A stretch of 64,000 nucleotides of DNA from a virus. A model generated the notes under the pieces. That model was given only the letters and a program-made list of their open reading frames with translations, was not told where the DNA came from and searched no databases. The stretch lies in IMG/VR virus record IMGVR_UViG_3300019886_000004, positions 62,001 to 126,000 of that record; one strand, given 5' to 3'. Shown here piece by piece: positions 29,290 through 38,293 of the stretch; within the stretch, counting starts at the first letter, position 1, and every line of letters starts with the position of its first letter. The position numbers were made by a program, and so were the translations under genes.

Positions 29290-30094
29290 AAAGTCTTATT
29301 AAGTCGTTTCCTTCTATTCTTTTTTGAAAGTCTGAAATCTTTAAATTTGAATTAAATCTTGTTTGAAATAGTTTTCCAAGATTTCCATCTTTTTGGTTTT
29401 TAATCAACACATCAAACTCTTGCTTACTTAACAATTTACTAATGAAAGTTTCTCTATTTTCAACCCTAAGTAAGGAGAACGTTTCGTTAAATCCATGATT
29501 TCCTGCAAAATAATAGTGAGCCATTTGAAGTAATTCAAAGTCTTCAATCATTTTTGCATTGATACCATTTATAGCTTTTAAATTGACAAATCTACAAAAG
29601 TTCTTAACTACTTGATCATAATGGTCAGAAAATAAATATCTAACCATGCAATAAGCACAATAATTTCTTAATTGATTTTCATGAGAATTTTCTTTTATTT
29701 TTATTTTAAATGCTTCCCATTTATCTTCAATTATAAAACTACCCATGTCTAATTTCAATTCGTTCTCATTTTGCCATCCTTTCACTGATGTAAAATTCGT
29801 TCCAATCTCACTAGAAGTTTTATTACCTAAGTATTTTACTTCGCAAAAGAAATTAGATGTTAAGTCTATCCAATAATTAAAGAAACTTTTATTTCTGGCT
29901 TGCCTTATTAACCAGTCACTTGGATAATAAAATTTAATCTTTCCATTCTTAACCTTGTATTTATCATTGTTTATATCAAAAGTCATTTTAATTATTTGAG
30001 AACAATGTGTTACCATTTTCTTAATTACGATTTGATCGTCATCATCGTAAATTATGAAAAATCCATAACTATTTCTATTATTAATTGTCATCAT
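29273..30094 (-). CDS. Hypothetical protein of the amidoligase operon
   Basis: 273 aa, not recognised. No clear catalytic motif; aromatic- and Asn-rich, with a Cys-containing helix (NYCAYCMVRYLF) near the middle. It overlaps the amidoligase upstream by 4 nt and the C26 enzyme downstream by 17 nt, so it is co-translated with them and probably acts in the same pathway. Confidence 0.65.
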   Translation of the reverse strand: MMTINNRNSYGFFIIYDDDDQIVIKKMVTHCSQIIKMTFDINNDKYKVKNGKIKFYYPSDWLIRQARNKSFFNYWIDLTSNFFCEVKYLGNKTSSEIGTNFTSVKGWQNENELKLDMGSFIIEDKWEAFKIKIKENSHENQLRNYCAYCMVRYLFSDHYDQVVKNFCRFVNLKAINGINAKMIEDFELLQMAHYYFAGNHGFNETFSLLRVENRETFISKLLSKQEFDVLIKNQKDGNLGKLFQTRFNSNLKISDFQKRIEGNDLIRLYGEIK

Positions 30095-31659
30095 TTGATT
30101 TCCATATTATTGTGCTTAAAATTAAAATTAGGATCATCATCAAACCACTTCGATTCAACAGTTTTGTAATTTTTATAAGATCCGTCTTTATTAAAAAATG
30201 TTTCATACCTCATCTTGTAATACTCCATTATATAATTTGTGTACTTTTCTCCTAAATTTTCAAGTAATACCTCTCTTAACGTAATGGACTTTGCAGTTAA
30301 GCAAGTTTTCACATTCTCAGCATATTTAAGAATGGAAGCACAAGTCAACATCCAAATTAATATTTTAGTTGAATTCACACTTCCTTCAGCGCAACGAAAT
30401 TCTAGAGTTCCAATTTTATTAAAATATAAATTTAGAAAATTAACCCAAAAATATCGAGATTCTTTTTGCCACTTCTCACCAGTTATAGCATGATAAACTG
30501 TTTTAGTAGAATAGATATTCTTTAACCACTTATCATAAAACATTTTTTTACCATCTACAACAACACTGGTTCTTATCAATTCCGGATCTCCATGTATAGC
30601 AGCTAAACTTTTTCCATTATTTAACCAAGTATATATTTTATTGAATTCATTGACAACACATTCATGGAATTTTTCCTCTGAATTTTGTTTGAAGATGAGA
30701 TCATATTTTACATCAAGATCACCTAGTGGTTTACAGTATATTTTACCATCTGATTTTATACTATTAAATCTACTATATGGAAAATATTTAACCATTTCAC
30801 CTTGAAGTAAATAACCTAATCTATACATTGATAAAGTAAATAATTTATCTTTTCTGACTTTTCCGAAGTGGAAATGCACTGAACAATAATTATTTACTTC
30901 ACACCTTTTGGTTAGTTCCTTGCAGAACTTTTTAATTACTTCTATACCCTTTGCACCACTCATCGGCATGGTTACCATCTCGATTCCCTCTCCATTATCA
31001 CTCCTTAAAGATCCGTCCTTTAAAGCTTTTATCCCGTACTTATTTCTTATTCTTCTAGGAATAAAACCATTTATGACTTCAGCTTCCATTCCAAAACTAT
31101 AATCACCTACAAACTTAGCTAATCTCTTAGAATCAGCTGATACTTTAATTTCTAGTTTTGCATACACTTCTTCTAACTGTTTCTTTCTTTCAGGATCAGC
31201 TTCTAAGTTATAACTCTTAGATCTCTCAACATTTGGAATATGTTTCTTATTAAACCATTCTTTTATATCTTTATCAGTTATAAAAGACTTTTCATAAAAT
31301 ATTCCATCATAAATAGATTCAATGAATGAAAGCTTTTCTGCTAGTTCTTCATTTAATATATATATAAAGGAACCTATTCTTTTATCCTTAGCTGTCACGT
31401 ATAAATCATTATCGCAAAACCAACCCTCTTCCCCATTCTCATTTATAATACCCTTAATTAATGCAGTATTTGCTTTCAGCACATATTTTTTAGAATAGTT
31501 ATCATAAATTATTTTATCAGTGGATGTAATTCTATACCATTGATCGTCTTCCATTTTAAAACAAGCCTCATTTTCCTTGTAATACTTATCAAGTATTTTA
31601 TGAGCGCTATCTTTTGGTATTAGATTACCTAAATAATCCTTTACAAGTTTCTTGCTCAT
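30091..31659 (-). CDS. Amidoligase_2-type enzyme
   Basis: 522 aa. An N-terminal 180 residues of unknown nature precede a glutamine-synthetase-fold ligase core: FGMEAEV at 189-195, KDGSL at 214-218, GIEMVTMPMSG at 225-235, CSVHFHFG at 259-266 and GTLEFRCAEGSVN in the last third. These are the metal- and ATP-binding Glu/His positions of the putative amidoligase family. It differs from the type 2 ligase at 26558, so the operon has two distinct COOH-NH2 ligases. Proposed to form an amide between a carboxylate and an amine; substrate unknown. Confidence 0.82.
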   Translation of the reverse strand: MSKKLVKDYLGNLIPKDSAHKILDKYYKENEACFKMEDDQWYRITSTDKIIYDNYSKKYVLKANTALIKGIINENGEEGWFCDNDLYVTAKDKRIGSFIYILNEELAEKLSFIESIYDGIFYEKSFITDKDIKEWFNKKHIPNVERSKSYNLEADPERKKQLEEVYAKLEIKVSADSKRLAKFVGDYSFGMEAEVINGFIPRRIRNKYGIKALKDGSLRSDNGEGIEMVTMPMSGAKGIEVIKKFCKELTKRCEVNNYCSVHFHFGKVRKDKLFTLSMYRLGYLLQGEMVKYFPYSRFNSIKSDGKIYCKPLGDLDVKYDLIFKQNSEEKFHECVVNEFNKIYTWLNNGKSLAAIHGDPELIRTSVVVDGKKMFYDKWLKNIYSTKTVYHAITGEKWQKESRYFWVNFLNLYFNKIGTLEFRCAEGSVNSTKILIWMLTCASILKYAENVKTCLTAKSITLREVLLENLGEKYTNYIMEYYKMRYETFFNKDGSYKNYKTVESKWFDDDPNFNFKHNNMEIK

Positions 31660-31673
31660 TGATTTTAATTTAA

Positions 31674-34136
31674 TTATTGTAGTATCTTACTGATATACAT
31701 TATACTTCCTGCTAAAGATACATTTAATTTATTAAATCTTTCAGTCCTTAAATTTGTCTCAGTCTTATCCATTCTGCCTTTGATTTCTTTAACTGATTCA
31801 AGTAACTCTTCTAATTCGGATAGAAAAGATGACTCATAATATTCAGCATCTAATACTTCTGCTTCTGGTTCTACTACAATCTCTTTGGAATTTTCTCTTA
31901 CACATTCATTTTCACTAATCTGTAAGTCACCACAATCTCTCATAAAATTATGCCATTCTCTATATGTAGAATGTGCTTTTGCAGAAAGATCTTTTGGATC
32001 AGACTCAAGTGCATATAATAGTTCACTTTTACTTATTCTTTCTACAGTATTTAAAGATAGTAAAACCGCCTCATAGAAATCATATAATTCTTTATCTGAA
32101 TTATTAACAACCCATGAAGTTTTTAAGTCATCTAATATCTCTTCTTTAGCCTCATGAATGTCATTTGCAAAATTAGGACTCTTATAAAGAATATTACAAC
32201 ACTTTATACTATTTATTATATCATCTTCTGTAAATATATTCTGATTCTGTTCATGTATTTGTATCTTTTCCTTAGTAGTTAAATCAGTACTTATGTGCAT
32301 ATTGTGATTTGTCATATTGGATATGTCTTCATCTTTTACTTTTGTTTTAATCAATGAGGTTATTTTCTCCATATCCTTTAGGAACTGCTTACCACTAAAC
32401 ATACTTACTTCAGCTTCTTTTCTTAGATCTTTAAGCATTACTTTACTTACAACAAGGTAATTTAAACCTATTCTCATAATTAATTCAAAGAAATATTTCT
32501 TTAATGAATCACTAGTATTCACTCTCCATAAATCTCTTCTAGTAATCGTATAATAGTAATTAGGATTGTCAGATTCTTCAGTCTTAAACTTATCTATTAA
32601 CCAAGCTCTTGTTGTAACTTCAGATTCAATAGAAGTTAAATCATCATTATCAGCATCCACAGAGACTTCTTTCTTTCTAAATCCTATATTATCACATATT
32701 ACTTTTTTAGTGATTTTTGTCCATTTACATCTAAATATTAATTTAAATTCTTCATCAGATAAAAACGGGGAAAAGCTAAGAGTATCTCCTCTTTTCTTAA
32801 GAGAAGAAGTATAATGATTATCTAATATCCAACCTTCTTCTTCATCTATAAGAGTTAATACCGGATAACTAAAAAACTCTACAAATTCAGATACACGAAT
32901 AGATTTAAACTTATCAAGACTAAATTTATCATGTTGGTCTTTAACTCTTTCAAAAACAGTATCATATGCTTTCTCAGATAAACATTTATAGCCACAAATA
33001 AAGAACATTGGTTCCATGTTAAGTTTTACTGCTTCCAGTTCACTTTTCATTTTACCAATATCAGTTATAAAGTTTTTACCTTCCAAAGGATGACCATTTC
33101 TGTAATACCTTTCATTTATAGTGTACACTTTATTACCTCTATTGTCATGGTTTTTACTTTCATTTGGTCTATTCTTTATAAGTATAACTTCATCTTTTTT
33201 GGATGTCATTTCTATAAATGACTCTCCTCCTTGATTCTGCCATGTTTCATAGTCTGTATTGTAGTGTTTTCCTTTTTTATAACCTATTCTATTTCCTATC
33301 GGGTATGTCACTATAGGTTTAAGAGGTTTTCTATCAACTATCTTATCATAAGTAATTTTACCTTCTACTATCTTGTATAAAAAGTTAGGTTTGAAATATT
33401 TAAGTTCATTTTGTGCTGCTCCTATTGCAAGTAATGGTTCTTCCATTGATGATATATACATTTGATCCGGAGCAATATTCCAAAGATATAATGGACGATC
33501 TGGATCTTTATATATCATCAATGTATTTTTTTCCAGTGGATGAAAGAATGCTAACGTTGCCCATCCATCATAAAGCTCCAGCGCTTCACGATAATTCTCT
33601 TCACCCAGTTTAACCATAGCTTTAGCCAACATTTGAGTGTCAGAATTGGTATTAGTTTTAAATTCTATATCCCATCTGTTAGCTAATAGTTCTGTATTAG
33701 ATAAGGTTCCATTCATTGCAAGAATTAAGTCATAGTCTTCTTTTTCTGTGTCATTTTCATAAATACCAAAAGGATGAGCTAATTCTTTTGAATATCTTAA
33801 CCCAGAACTTGCCTTTCTAGCATGTGCAACAATGGTGAAATTATCATCTTCTGGAGTTATAATTAAAGGATTTTTTTGTATAAATTTCATTACTTTTTCT
33901 GTATCCTTAATTATTTTATTGTTTACTGCCCATCCAGTACTATCTTCACCTCTTTCTTGATTATACATCATAATCATCTTTATCTTGTCTGGGTCAGCAG
34001 GTTTCGAACCTGAATAAGCCGTGATTCCGCAGCTTAATATACTTCGATCTATATTTAATCCAAATTTCTTTGAAATCAAAGAAAATAAGGAGTTTAAAAT
34101 CCATATTAAAACCATTACTAACATTAAGATTTCCAT
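31674..34136 (-). CDS. Class II (Ntn-type) glutamine amidotransferase with large C-terminal extension
   Basis: 820 aa. The glutaminase domain is N-terminal: Cys36 in SCGITAYSG, RGEDSTG at about 72-78, HARKAS at 115-120, HPFG at 131-134, NGTLSN at 152-157 and a later NSDTQML. In this family Cys must become the N-terminal residue, so the 35 residues before it must be removed. That leader is strongly hydrophobic (MLVMVLIWILNSLFSLI), unusual for a propeptide. About 550 further residues after the glutaminase domain are not recognised. It could supply ammonia to the ligases or transfer a glutamyl group. Confidence 0.8.
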   Translation of the reverse strand: MEILMLVMVLIWILNSLFSLISKKFGLNIDRSILSCGITAYSGSKPADPDKIKMIMMYNQERGEDSTGWAVNNKIIKDTEKVMKFIQKNPLIITPEDDNFTIVAHARKASSGLRYSKELAHPFGIYENDTEKEDYDLILAMNGTLSNTELLANRWDIEFKTNTNSDTQMLAKAMVKLGEENYREALELYDGWATLAFFHPLEKNTLMIYKDPDRPLYLWNIAPDQMYISSMEEPLLAIGAAQNELKYFKPNFLYKIVEGKITYDKIVDRKPLKPIVTYPIGNRIGYKKGKHYNTDYETWQNQGGESFIEMTSKKDEVILIKNRPNESKNHDNRGNKVYTINERYYRNGHPLEGKNFITDIGKMKSELEAVKLNMEPMFFICGYKCLSEKAYDTVFERVKDQHDKFSLDKFKSIRVSEFVEFFSYPVLTLIDEEEGWILDNHYTSSLKKRGDTLSFSPFLSDEEFKLIFRCKWTKITKKVICDNIGFRKKEVSVDADNDDLTSIESEVTTRAWLIDKFKTEESDNPNYYYTITRRDLWRVNTSDSLKKYFFELIMRIGLNYLVVSKVMLKDLRKEAEVSMFSGKQFLKDMEKITSLIKTKVKDEDISNMTNHNMHISTDLTTKEKIQIHEQNQNIFTEDDIINSIKCCNILYKSPNFANDIHEAKEEILDDLKTSWVVNNSDKELYDFYEAVLLSLNTVERISKSELLYALESDPKDLSAKAHSTYREWHNFMRDCGDLQISENECVRENSKEIVVEPEAEVLDAEYYESSFLSELEELLESVKEIKGRMDKTETNLRTERFNKLNVSLAGSIMYISKILQ

Positions 34137-34156
34137 ATCTTTTCTAGTTTTTTTTA

Positions 34157-34879
34157 TTAAATTGTCTCTGCTAATTGAGCTGTTTCCTGTTTTTTATAAT
34201 CTTTATAATTACATATACCAGAATAGTTATGTATATTACTTTGATTAGTATAATCTAAATACTTCTGCCTATAATCTAATATTCCATTCTCTATATCTTT
34301 TACTATTTCAGCTGACTTTTTTAAATACATTTGATCATGTGGAGAAATGAACTTTTCAGGTTTATCAAAATATTTAACAATACTTTCATCACCTTCATAT
34401 TTAAATCCTAATCGTAGAAACATGAAAAATGCACTTATAAGATATGGAATCTCTGTCCATTTTCTATCAAATGTCAAGATAATGTGAAATTTTTCTTCGC
34501 ATAACTCAGCAATTGATAAGTTAAAATTATTTTTTCTTTCTATTTTATTTAGTAAAGATAAAATAGAGTCAACTTGTTGTTGAGTAATGGTTTCCTTCAC
34601 ATGGGTTATCCTTTGTGATAATAGAATAGCAAGTGTGACATTATCCCTATCTAAAATACCTTTATCTTCGCCAACATGCCAACTAAAACCATACTGACTA
34701 ATAACATTATTTCCGGTATATTTAACCCAAAATACGTCACTAAAATAATCTTTACATTTACAAAACGGAGTCATTGTTTCTCCACTTTCCTTGTTAATTA
34801 AGGCAAATTTTACTTCAGTTTGACCATGACCACTCTCAATTAAATGAAATTTTGCACTAACATTATCTATTATTTTCAT
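34157..34879 (-). CDS. Hypothetical protein of the amidoligase operon
   Basis: 240 aa, not recognised. A beta-rich N-terminus with FCKCKDYF, then helices. It overlaps the ATP-grasp gene by 4 nt (ATGA-type junction), so it is probably translated with it and may be a partner subunit. Confidence 0.65.
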   Translation of the reverse strand: MKIIDNVSAKFHLIESGHGQTEVKFALINKESGETMTPFCKCKDYFSDVFWVKYTGNNVISQYGFSWHVGEDKGILDRDNVTLAILLSQRITHVKETITQQQVDSILSLLNKIERKNNFNLSIAELCEEKFHIILTFDRKWTEIPYLISAFFMFLRLGFKYEGDESIVKYFDKPEKFISPHDQMYLKKSAEIVKDIENGILDYRQKYLDYTNQSNIHNYSGICNYKDYKKQETAQLAETI

Positions 34880-35766
34880 AAAGAATATTTACGCTGTATA
34901 ATTTTGGGTAACTCTTCAGTATATTTTTTTAAAGTTCCTTCACCAAAAGATGGGGCAGAACAAGACTCTATTAATATATATCTCGCCTTCTTATCTTTAC
35001 TTTCTTTAACGGAGGTACATTTAATATCAAATCCTAAAACATCAGCACCTAGAGCTTTTACTGCCTTCTTACAATCCTCTACCATCTCATTCCAATTCTC
35101 TGGTTTATTAAATTTTGGATTGGTTTCTACAAACCAGCTACAATTATCATCATGTCTTTGAAAACGATCTTCCTTTGGAGTATTTTCCTTAAGCATTTTT
35201 CTGCAAGTGTAGAAATACCCTTCCTCTGTTACATGAATTCTATACTCAACAGAATAATTTTTGTATTCTTCAACAATATAATTTTCCAAAGATTTTGTCT
35301 TTTCTTTTAAAAATACATCTAGTTGTTCTTTAGTCTTTACTAGAGTATTTCCAACTCCTCTACTTCCCCATCTATTTTTAATAATAAGCCAAGAATCTTT
35401 ATCCTTGATAAAATCTAAATTTGCTAGGAATTTATCCCATGATATTTTATCAGTAGTTGCTTTAGCTAAGTGAATCCAAGGTGCATGTTTAACTTCAGAT
35501 CTATCAAACGCTTCTTTCATTAGTTTTTTATCAGCACTATTCTTTATAGATTCTACACTATTAATTTCAAACTCAAAATCACTATTAGTTGTAGATCCAT
35601 GTCTATAAACTGCTTTCACACCTTTTATTAGTATGGAATTTCTTAATGGTGATATACTTGGATGTCTTGAAAGAATCCTTAAATAAAAATGTGTAGGTTT
35701 CTTAATAGACTTAATTTCTTTCTTTGCAGTTTTTGCTAACTTTTTTTCTTTAATAGTGTTGTTCAT
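34876..35766 (-). CDS. ATP-grasp ligase
   Basis: 296 aa with the ATP-grasp layout: Lys130 and the glycine-rich loop GSRGVGN at 134-140, YIVEEY at 163-168 (adenine-contacting Glu pair), then VLGFDIKC and YILIESCSAPSFGEG near 242-280 with the metal-binding acidic residues. Such enzymes activate a carboxylate as acyl phosphate and couple it to an amine or thiol. Together with two glutamine-synthetase-fold ligases this gives three independent amide-forming enzymes in one operon. Confidence 0.85.
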   Translation of the reverse strand: MNNTIKEKKLAKTAKKEIKSIKKPTHFYLRILSRHPSISPLRNSILIKGVKAVYRHGSTTNSDFEFEINSVESIKNSADKKLMKEAFDRSEVKHAPWIHLAKATTDKISWDKFLANLDFIKDKDSWLIIKNRWGSRGVGNTLVKTKEQLDVFLKEKTKSLENYIVEEYKNYSVEYRIHVTEEGYFYTCRKMLKENTPKEDRFQRHDDNCSWFVETNPKFNKPENWNEMVEDCKKAVKALGADVLGFDIKCTSVKESKDKKARYILIESCSAPSFGEGTLKKYTEELPKIIQRKYSL

Positions 35767-36172
35767 TTTCTACTTTTTTTGTTTTTTCAATATTATTAAG
35801 TAATGATACCCAATCTCCTGATTCAACTAAATGACTTTCATTCACCTTTCCAGCATATGGAAATATTTTGTAATAATGTTCATCTATTTTTATATCATCT
35901 TCATAAAAATTAGAAGATATTTCCATTCTATACACACAATCAAACACCTCTTGGTTTATCTCAAATAGATCCACTACTATACTTTTACTTCTATCTGAAT
36001 CTTTTATACCTGGATATTGACCAAGTATATACATTTCATATCCAAAAAGTTTTATCGTCTTTTTATAGTGCATTGAATCCTTACCAAAAGATTGACACAT
36101 TCTTATATAATTATACATAGGTCTTCTTAGGGATCCATAGAATGCACATTTGATCATTTTATTGTCCATCAT
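35750..36172 (-). CDS. Gamma-glutamylcyclotransferase-like (GGCT / AIG2 fold) protein
   Basis: 140 aa. FYGSLRRPMYN at 11-21 carries the YGSL signature, YPGI lies in the middle, and RMEISSNFYED has the Glu expected as general base. GGCT enzymes release 5-oxoproline from gamma-glutamyl amines. Its place between an ATP-grasp ligase and amidotransferases suits removal of a gamma-glutamyl group. Overlaps both neighbours by 14-17 nt. Confidence 0.75.
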   Translation of the reverse strand: MMDNKMIKCAFYGSLRRPMYNYIRMCQSFGKDSMHYKKTIKLFGYEMYILGQYPGIKDSDRSKSIVVDLFEINQEVFDCVYRMEISSNFYEDDIKIDEHYYKIFPYAGKVNESHLVESGDWVSLLNNIEKTKKVENEQHY

Positions 36173-36509
36173 AAATTTCTTTTATTTCTCCACTTTCTGT
36201 ATATTTATATATATTAGAAAGTATTTTATAAGTATGTGGAAATACCGTTTCTCTGGTACCATCATTCCATATCATGTAAAGCTTGTCTTTTTCATTTGGA
36301 TTTACAAACATATATTTACATAATATTTCTTTTTTTTCTTTTTTGGTGTACCACACGTGGTATATGTAATCCTGAAAAGCCTGCATCATTTCAGCATTAA
36401 GTTCTTCAGAAGTCATATTCTGCACATCATCTATTATGTCTAGATTTTCTATGTACTCACCATAACCATCAAATACACATAGAAGTACTTTCTGTTTTTC
36501 ACATATCAT
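36159..36509 (-). CDS. Hypothetical small protein
   Basis: 116 aa, not recognised. A short alpha/beta protein without evident catalytic motif. It overlaps the primase gene by 4 nt and the GGCT-like gene by 14 nt, linking the replication gene to the amidoligase cluster in one transcript. Confidence 0.65.
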   Translation of the reverse strand: MICEKQKVLLCVFDGYGEYIENLDIIDDVQNMTSEELNAEMMQAFQDYIYHVWYTKKEKKEILCKYMFVNPNEKDKLYMIWNDGTRETVFPHTYKILSNIYKYTESGEIKEIYDGQ

Positions 36510-37492
36510 TTCTCATTTATTTTCTTATTTATCAGCTCACTATATAGCAATCTTAGCTTCTCCAGTGGAAAAGCCTTGTTGTTATCAGCTTGATCTTTTT
36601 TATATTTCTGATGAACATAGGGTATACCATACACTTTCTCATATCTTCTCATAGCTTTTAATCCAGCTTCATCATTATCTAACATACTTAATACAAACTC
36701 ATATTTTGATTTTAACCAGTCTATTCTATCTTTAGGTATTAAAGTATTCTCTGAAGATGGAGCGACATATTCGCAACTAAGTTTTATAACATCCATTGCA
36801 CATATATCTTTTAGTCCAGAAATAATTAAACATATATTATATTTTTGTTTTAGTTGCTCAGAACCTATTAAATAACTTGTGTCTATGTTTATATACTTTA
36901 TCTTTGGTAAATTTGGTTGATATAACTGGTAAATTCCTTTCTCATTACTAAAAAATCCATATATACGTCCTCTAAATTCAAATGATTCTTCTCCTTTTTT
37001 TATGTTATATTCTGGAACTTTTCTTATCTGAAATTTATTTAACGTTGTTAAGTCTATCTTGGATGTATCCCAAAAATCTAAGTCTTCACTTTTAAAGTAG
37101 TCAGTTACTATAGTATATTCAGGTTTAGAGACACTGCGAAACACTACGTCTTCCTCGTAATCACAACCTGATGATAAAAAAGTTTCATAGTCTCTTATTA
37201 TCATACCAATTGATTGACCTTCTGTTTTATTATAATGAAAGGCTACAAACCTTATTATATTTCCTCCTTGTCCTTGAGAAAAATCCCTCCAAAAATACTT
37301 TTCATTTTTATAAAAAAAGCAAAGTGATGGATTGGAATCTCTATTAACCACAGATTTCATCTTTATTATCCGACCATCAAATGGTTGACTTATTTTGTTG
37401 CCAGTTAAGTTTTTGTAGTAATGTTTATAGACCCAGCTCTCAGGAACATCAGATATATCACCAATAATATCACTTACGTCATATGCTACCAT
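36506..37492 (-). CDS. TOPRIM primase (DnaG-like)
   Basis: 328 aa. The N-terminal part resembles a DnaG/gp4 zinc-region neighbour (RDSNPSLCFFYKN ... WRDFSQGQGGNIIRFVAF, about 51-85). The TOPRIM core is ISGLKDICAMD at 224-234 and MLDNDEAGLKAM at 270-281 (DxD). The usual catalytic Glu of E-x-G-x-x-D is replaced by Ser225, a variation worth noting. It would make RNA primers for the family B polymerase with the DnaB-like helicase encoded upstream. First gene of the long operon that continues into the amidoligase cluster. Confidence 0.78.
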   Translation of the reverse strand: MVAYDVSDIIGDISDVPESWVYKHYYKNLTGNKISQPFDGRIIKMKSVVNRDSNPSLCFFYKNEKYFWRDFSQGQGGNIIRFVAFHYNKTEGQSIGMIIRDYETFLSSGCDYEEDVVFRSVSKPEYTIVTDYFKSEDLDFWDTSKIDLTTLNKFQIRKVPEYNIKKGEESFEFRGRIYGFFSNEKGIYQLYQPNLPKIKYINIDTSYLIGSEQLKQKYNICLIISGLKDICAMDVIKLSCEYVAPSSENTLIPKDRIDWLKSKYEFVLSMLDNDEAGLKAMRRYEKVYGIPYVHQKYKKDQADNNKAFPLEKLRLLYSELINKKINEK

Positions 37493-37506
37493 ATTTATTT
37501 AATTAA

Positions 37507-37529
37507 AAAGGCTCCAAATAGGAGCCTTT
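37507..37529. terminator. Terminator downstream of the SSB-like gene
   Basis: Perfect 9-bp stem AAAGGCTCC / GGAGCCTTT, 5-nt loop, T-rich on both sides. The primase gene begins 15 nt beyond it, so some read-through or an unseen promoter is needed for the downstream operon. Confidence 0.8.
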
Positions 37530-37549
37530 AAGTTTTATTACTTCTTATT

Positions 37550-38293
37550 CTAGAACGGTAAATCTAAGAAATCTTCTTTCTGATCACCTAGTTTTTCTTC
37601 AATTGGATTATCCAAATTCAGGGGAGTGTCATAAACAGAAGACTTATAATTAGAACTTTGATTATTCCACGATGGTGTGGTAGTTGTATCATACACAGTT
37701 CCAGCAGGCTTCGAAATTATCTTCTTATAGTGGTATTGATTAGTTTTATCGAATACGATTATGGTGGAAGGAGTAGCATTTTCAGATTCTACAAATTTAA
37801 ATCTAGGTAAAGATAAAGTAATACCAACCTTACCATCTGATTTTGGATATTCAGAAGCTACTATTGTATATCTAGCATACTTACCTTTTAGGATGGCTGC
37901 TATCTTAGATACCACTTCTTCGAAGCTTTCAGACTTAATTTCATTGATCTTACTTTCTAAACCAATTGCTGCTGCAATAGTCTTCATCTTTTGAAGAAAT
38001 TCTCGTTTCAGTAGTTCACTATTCATGTAAACACCAACGCCAACTCTACCCACTTTACCTGTTGCTCCTTCAATTGGTTTGAAGTTCTCATCATTGATAG
38101 GTTTAGTTTCCATATGTAGAATGGCCTTCTTTGCACCAGTGTTCTGGCTCTCCTTTAATTCAATATCATTTATTTTTAGAATCTGACCACTACCATAACC
38201 AACATATGGAGATATATTATCGGACTGTGGTTTTTCAGATCCTACTTCTGACAAATCATAATTATTCATAAATACGGGATTTAAATTATTCAT
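37550..38293 (-). CDS. Single-stranded DNA-binding protein (SSB-like)
   Basis: 247 aa with a flexible Ser/Asn/Tyr-rich tail after about residue 195 and an acidic, Phe-ended C-terminal tip (DFLDLPF), the partner-binding tip of SSB proteins. The body has beta-rich stretches consistent with an OB fold but no strict motif. It overlaps the recombinase-type ATPase upstream by 8 nt, a common pairing in phage recombination modules. Confidence 0.7.
   Translation of the reverse strand: MNNLNPVFMNNYDLSEVGSEKPQSDNISPYVGYGSGQILKINDIELKESQNTGAKKAILHMETKPINDENFKPIEGATGKVGRVGVGVYMNSELLKREFLQKMKTIAAAIGLESKINEIKSESFEEVVSKIAAILKGKYARYTIVASEYPKSDGKVGITLSLPRFKFVESENATPSTIIVFDKTNQYHYKKIISKPAGTVYDTTTTPSWNNQSSNYKSSVYDTPLNLDNPIEEKLGDQKEDFLDLPF

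Noticed and set aside
33985-34035. tRNA-like T-arm (CAGGTTCGAAACCTG then GACCCA on the minus strand)
   Set aside because: It lies inside the coding sequence of the class II amidotransferase (encoding AYSGSKPADP), the stem is short of five pairs with a seven-base loop, and no matching acceptor, D or anticodon arm is found about 60 nt upstream.
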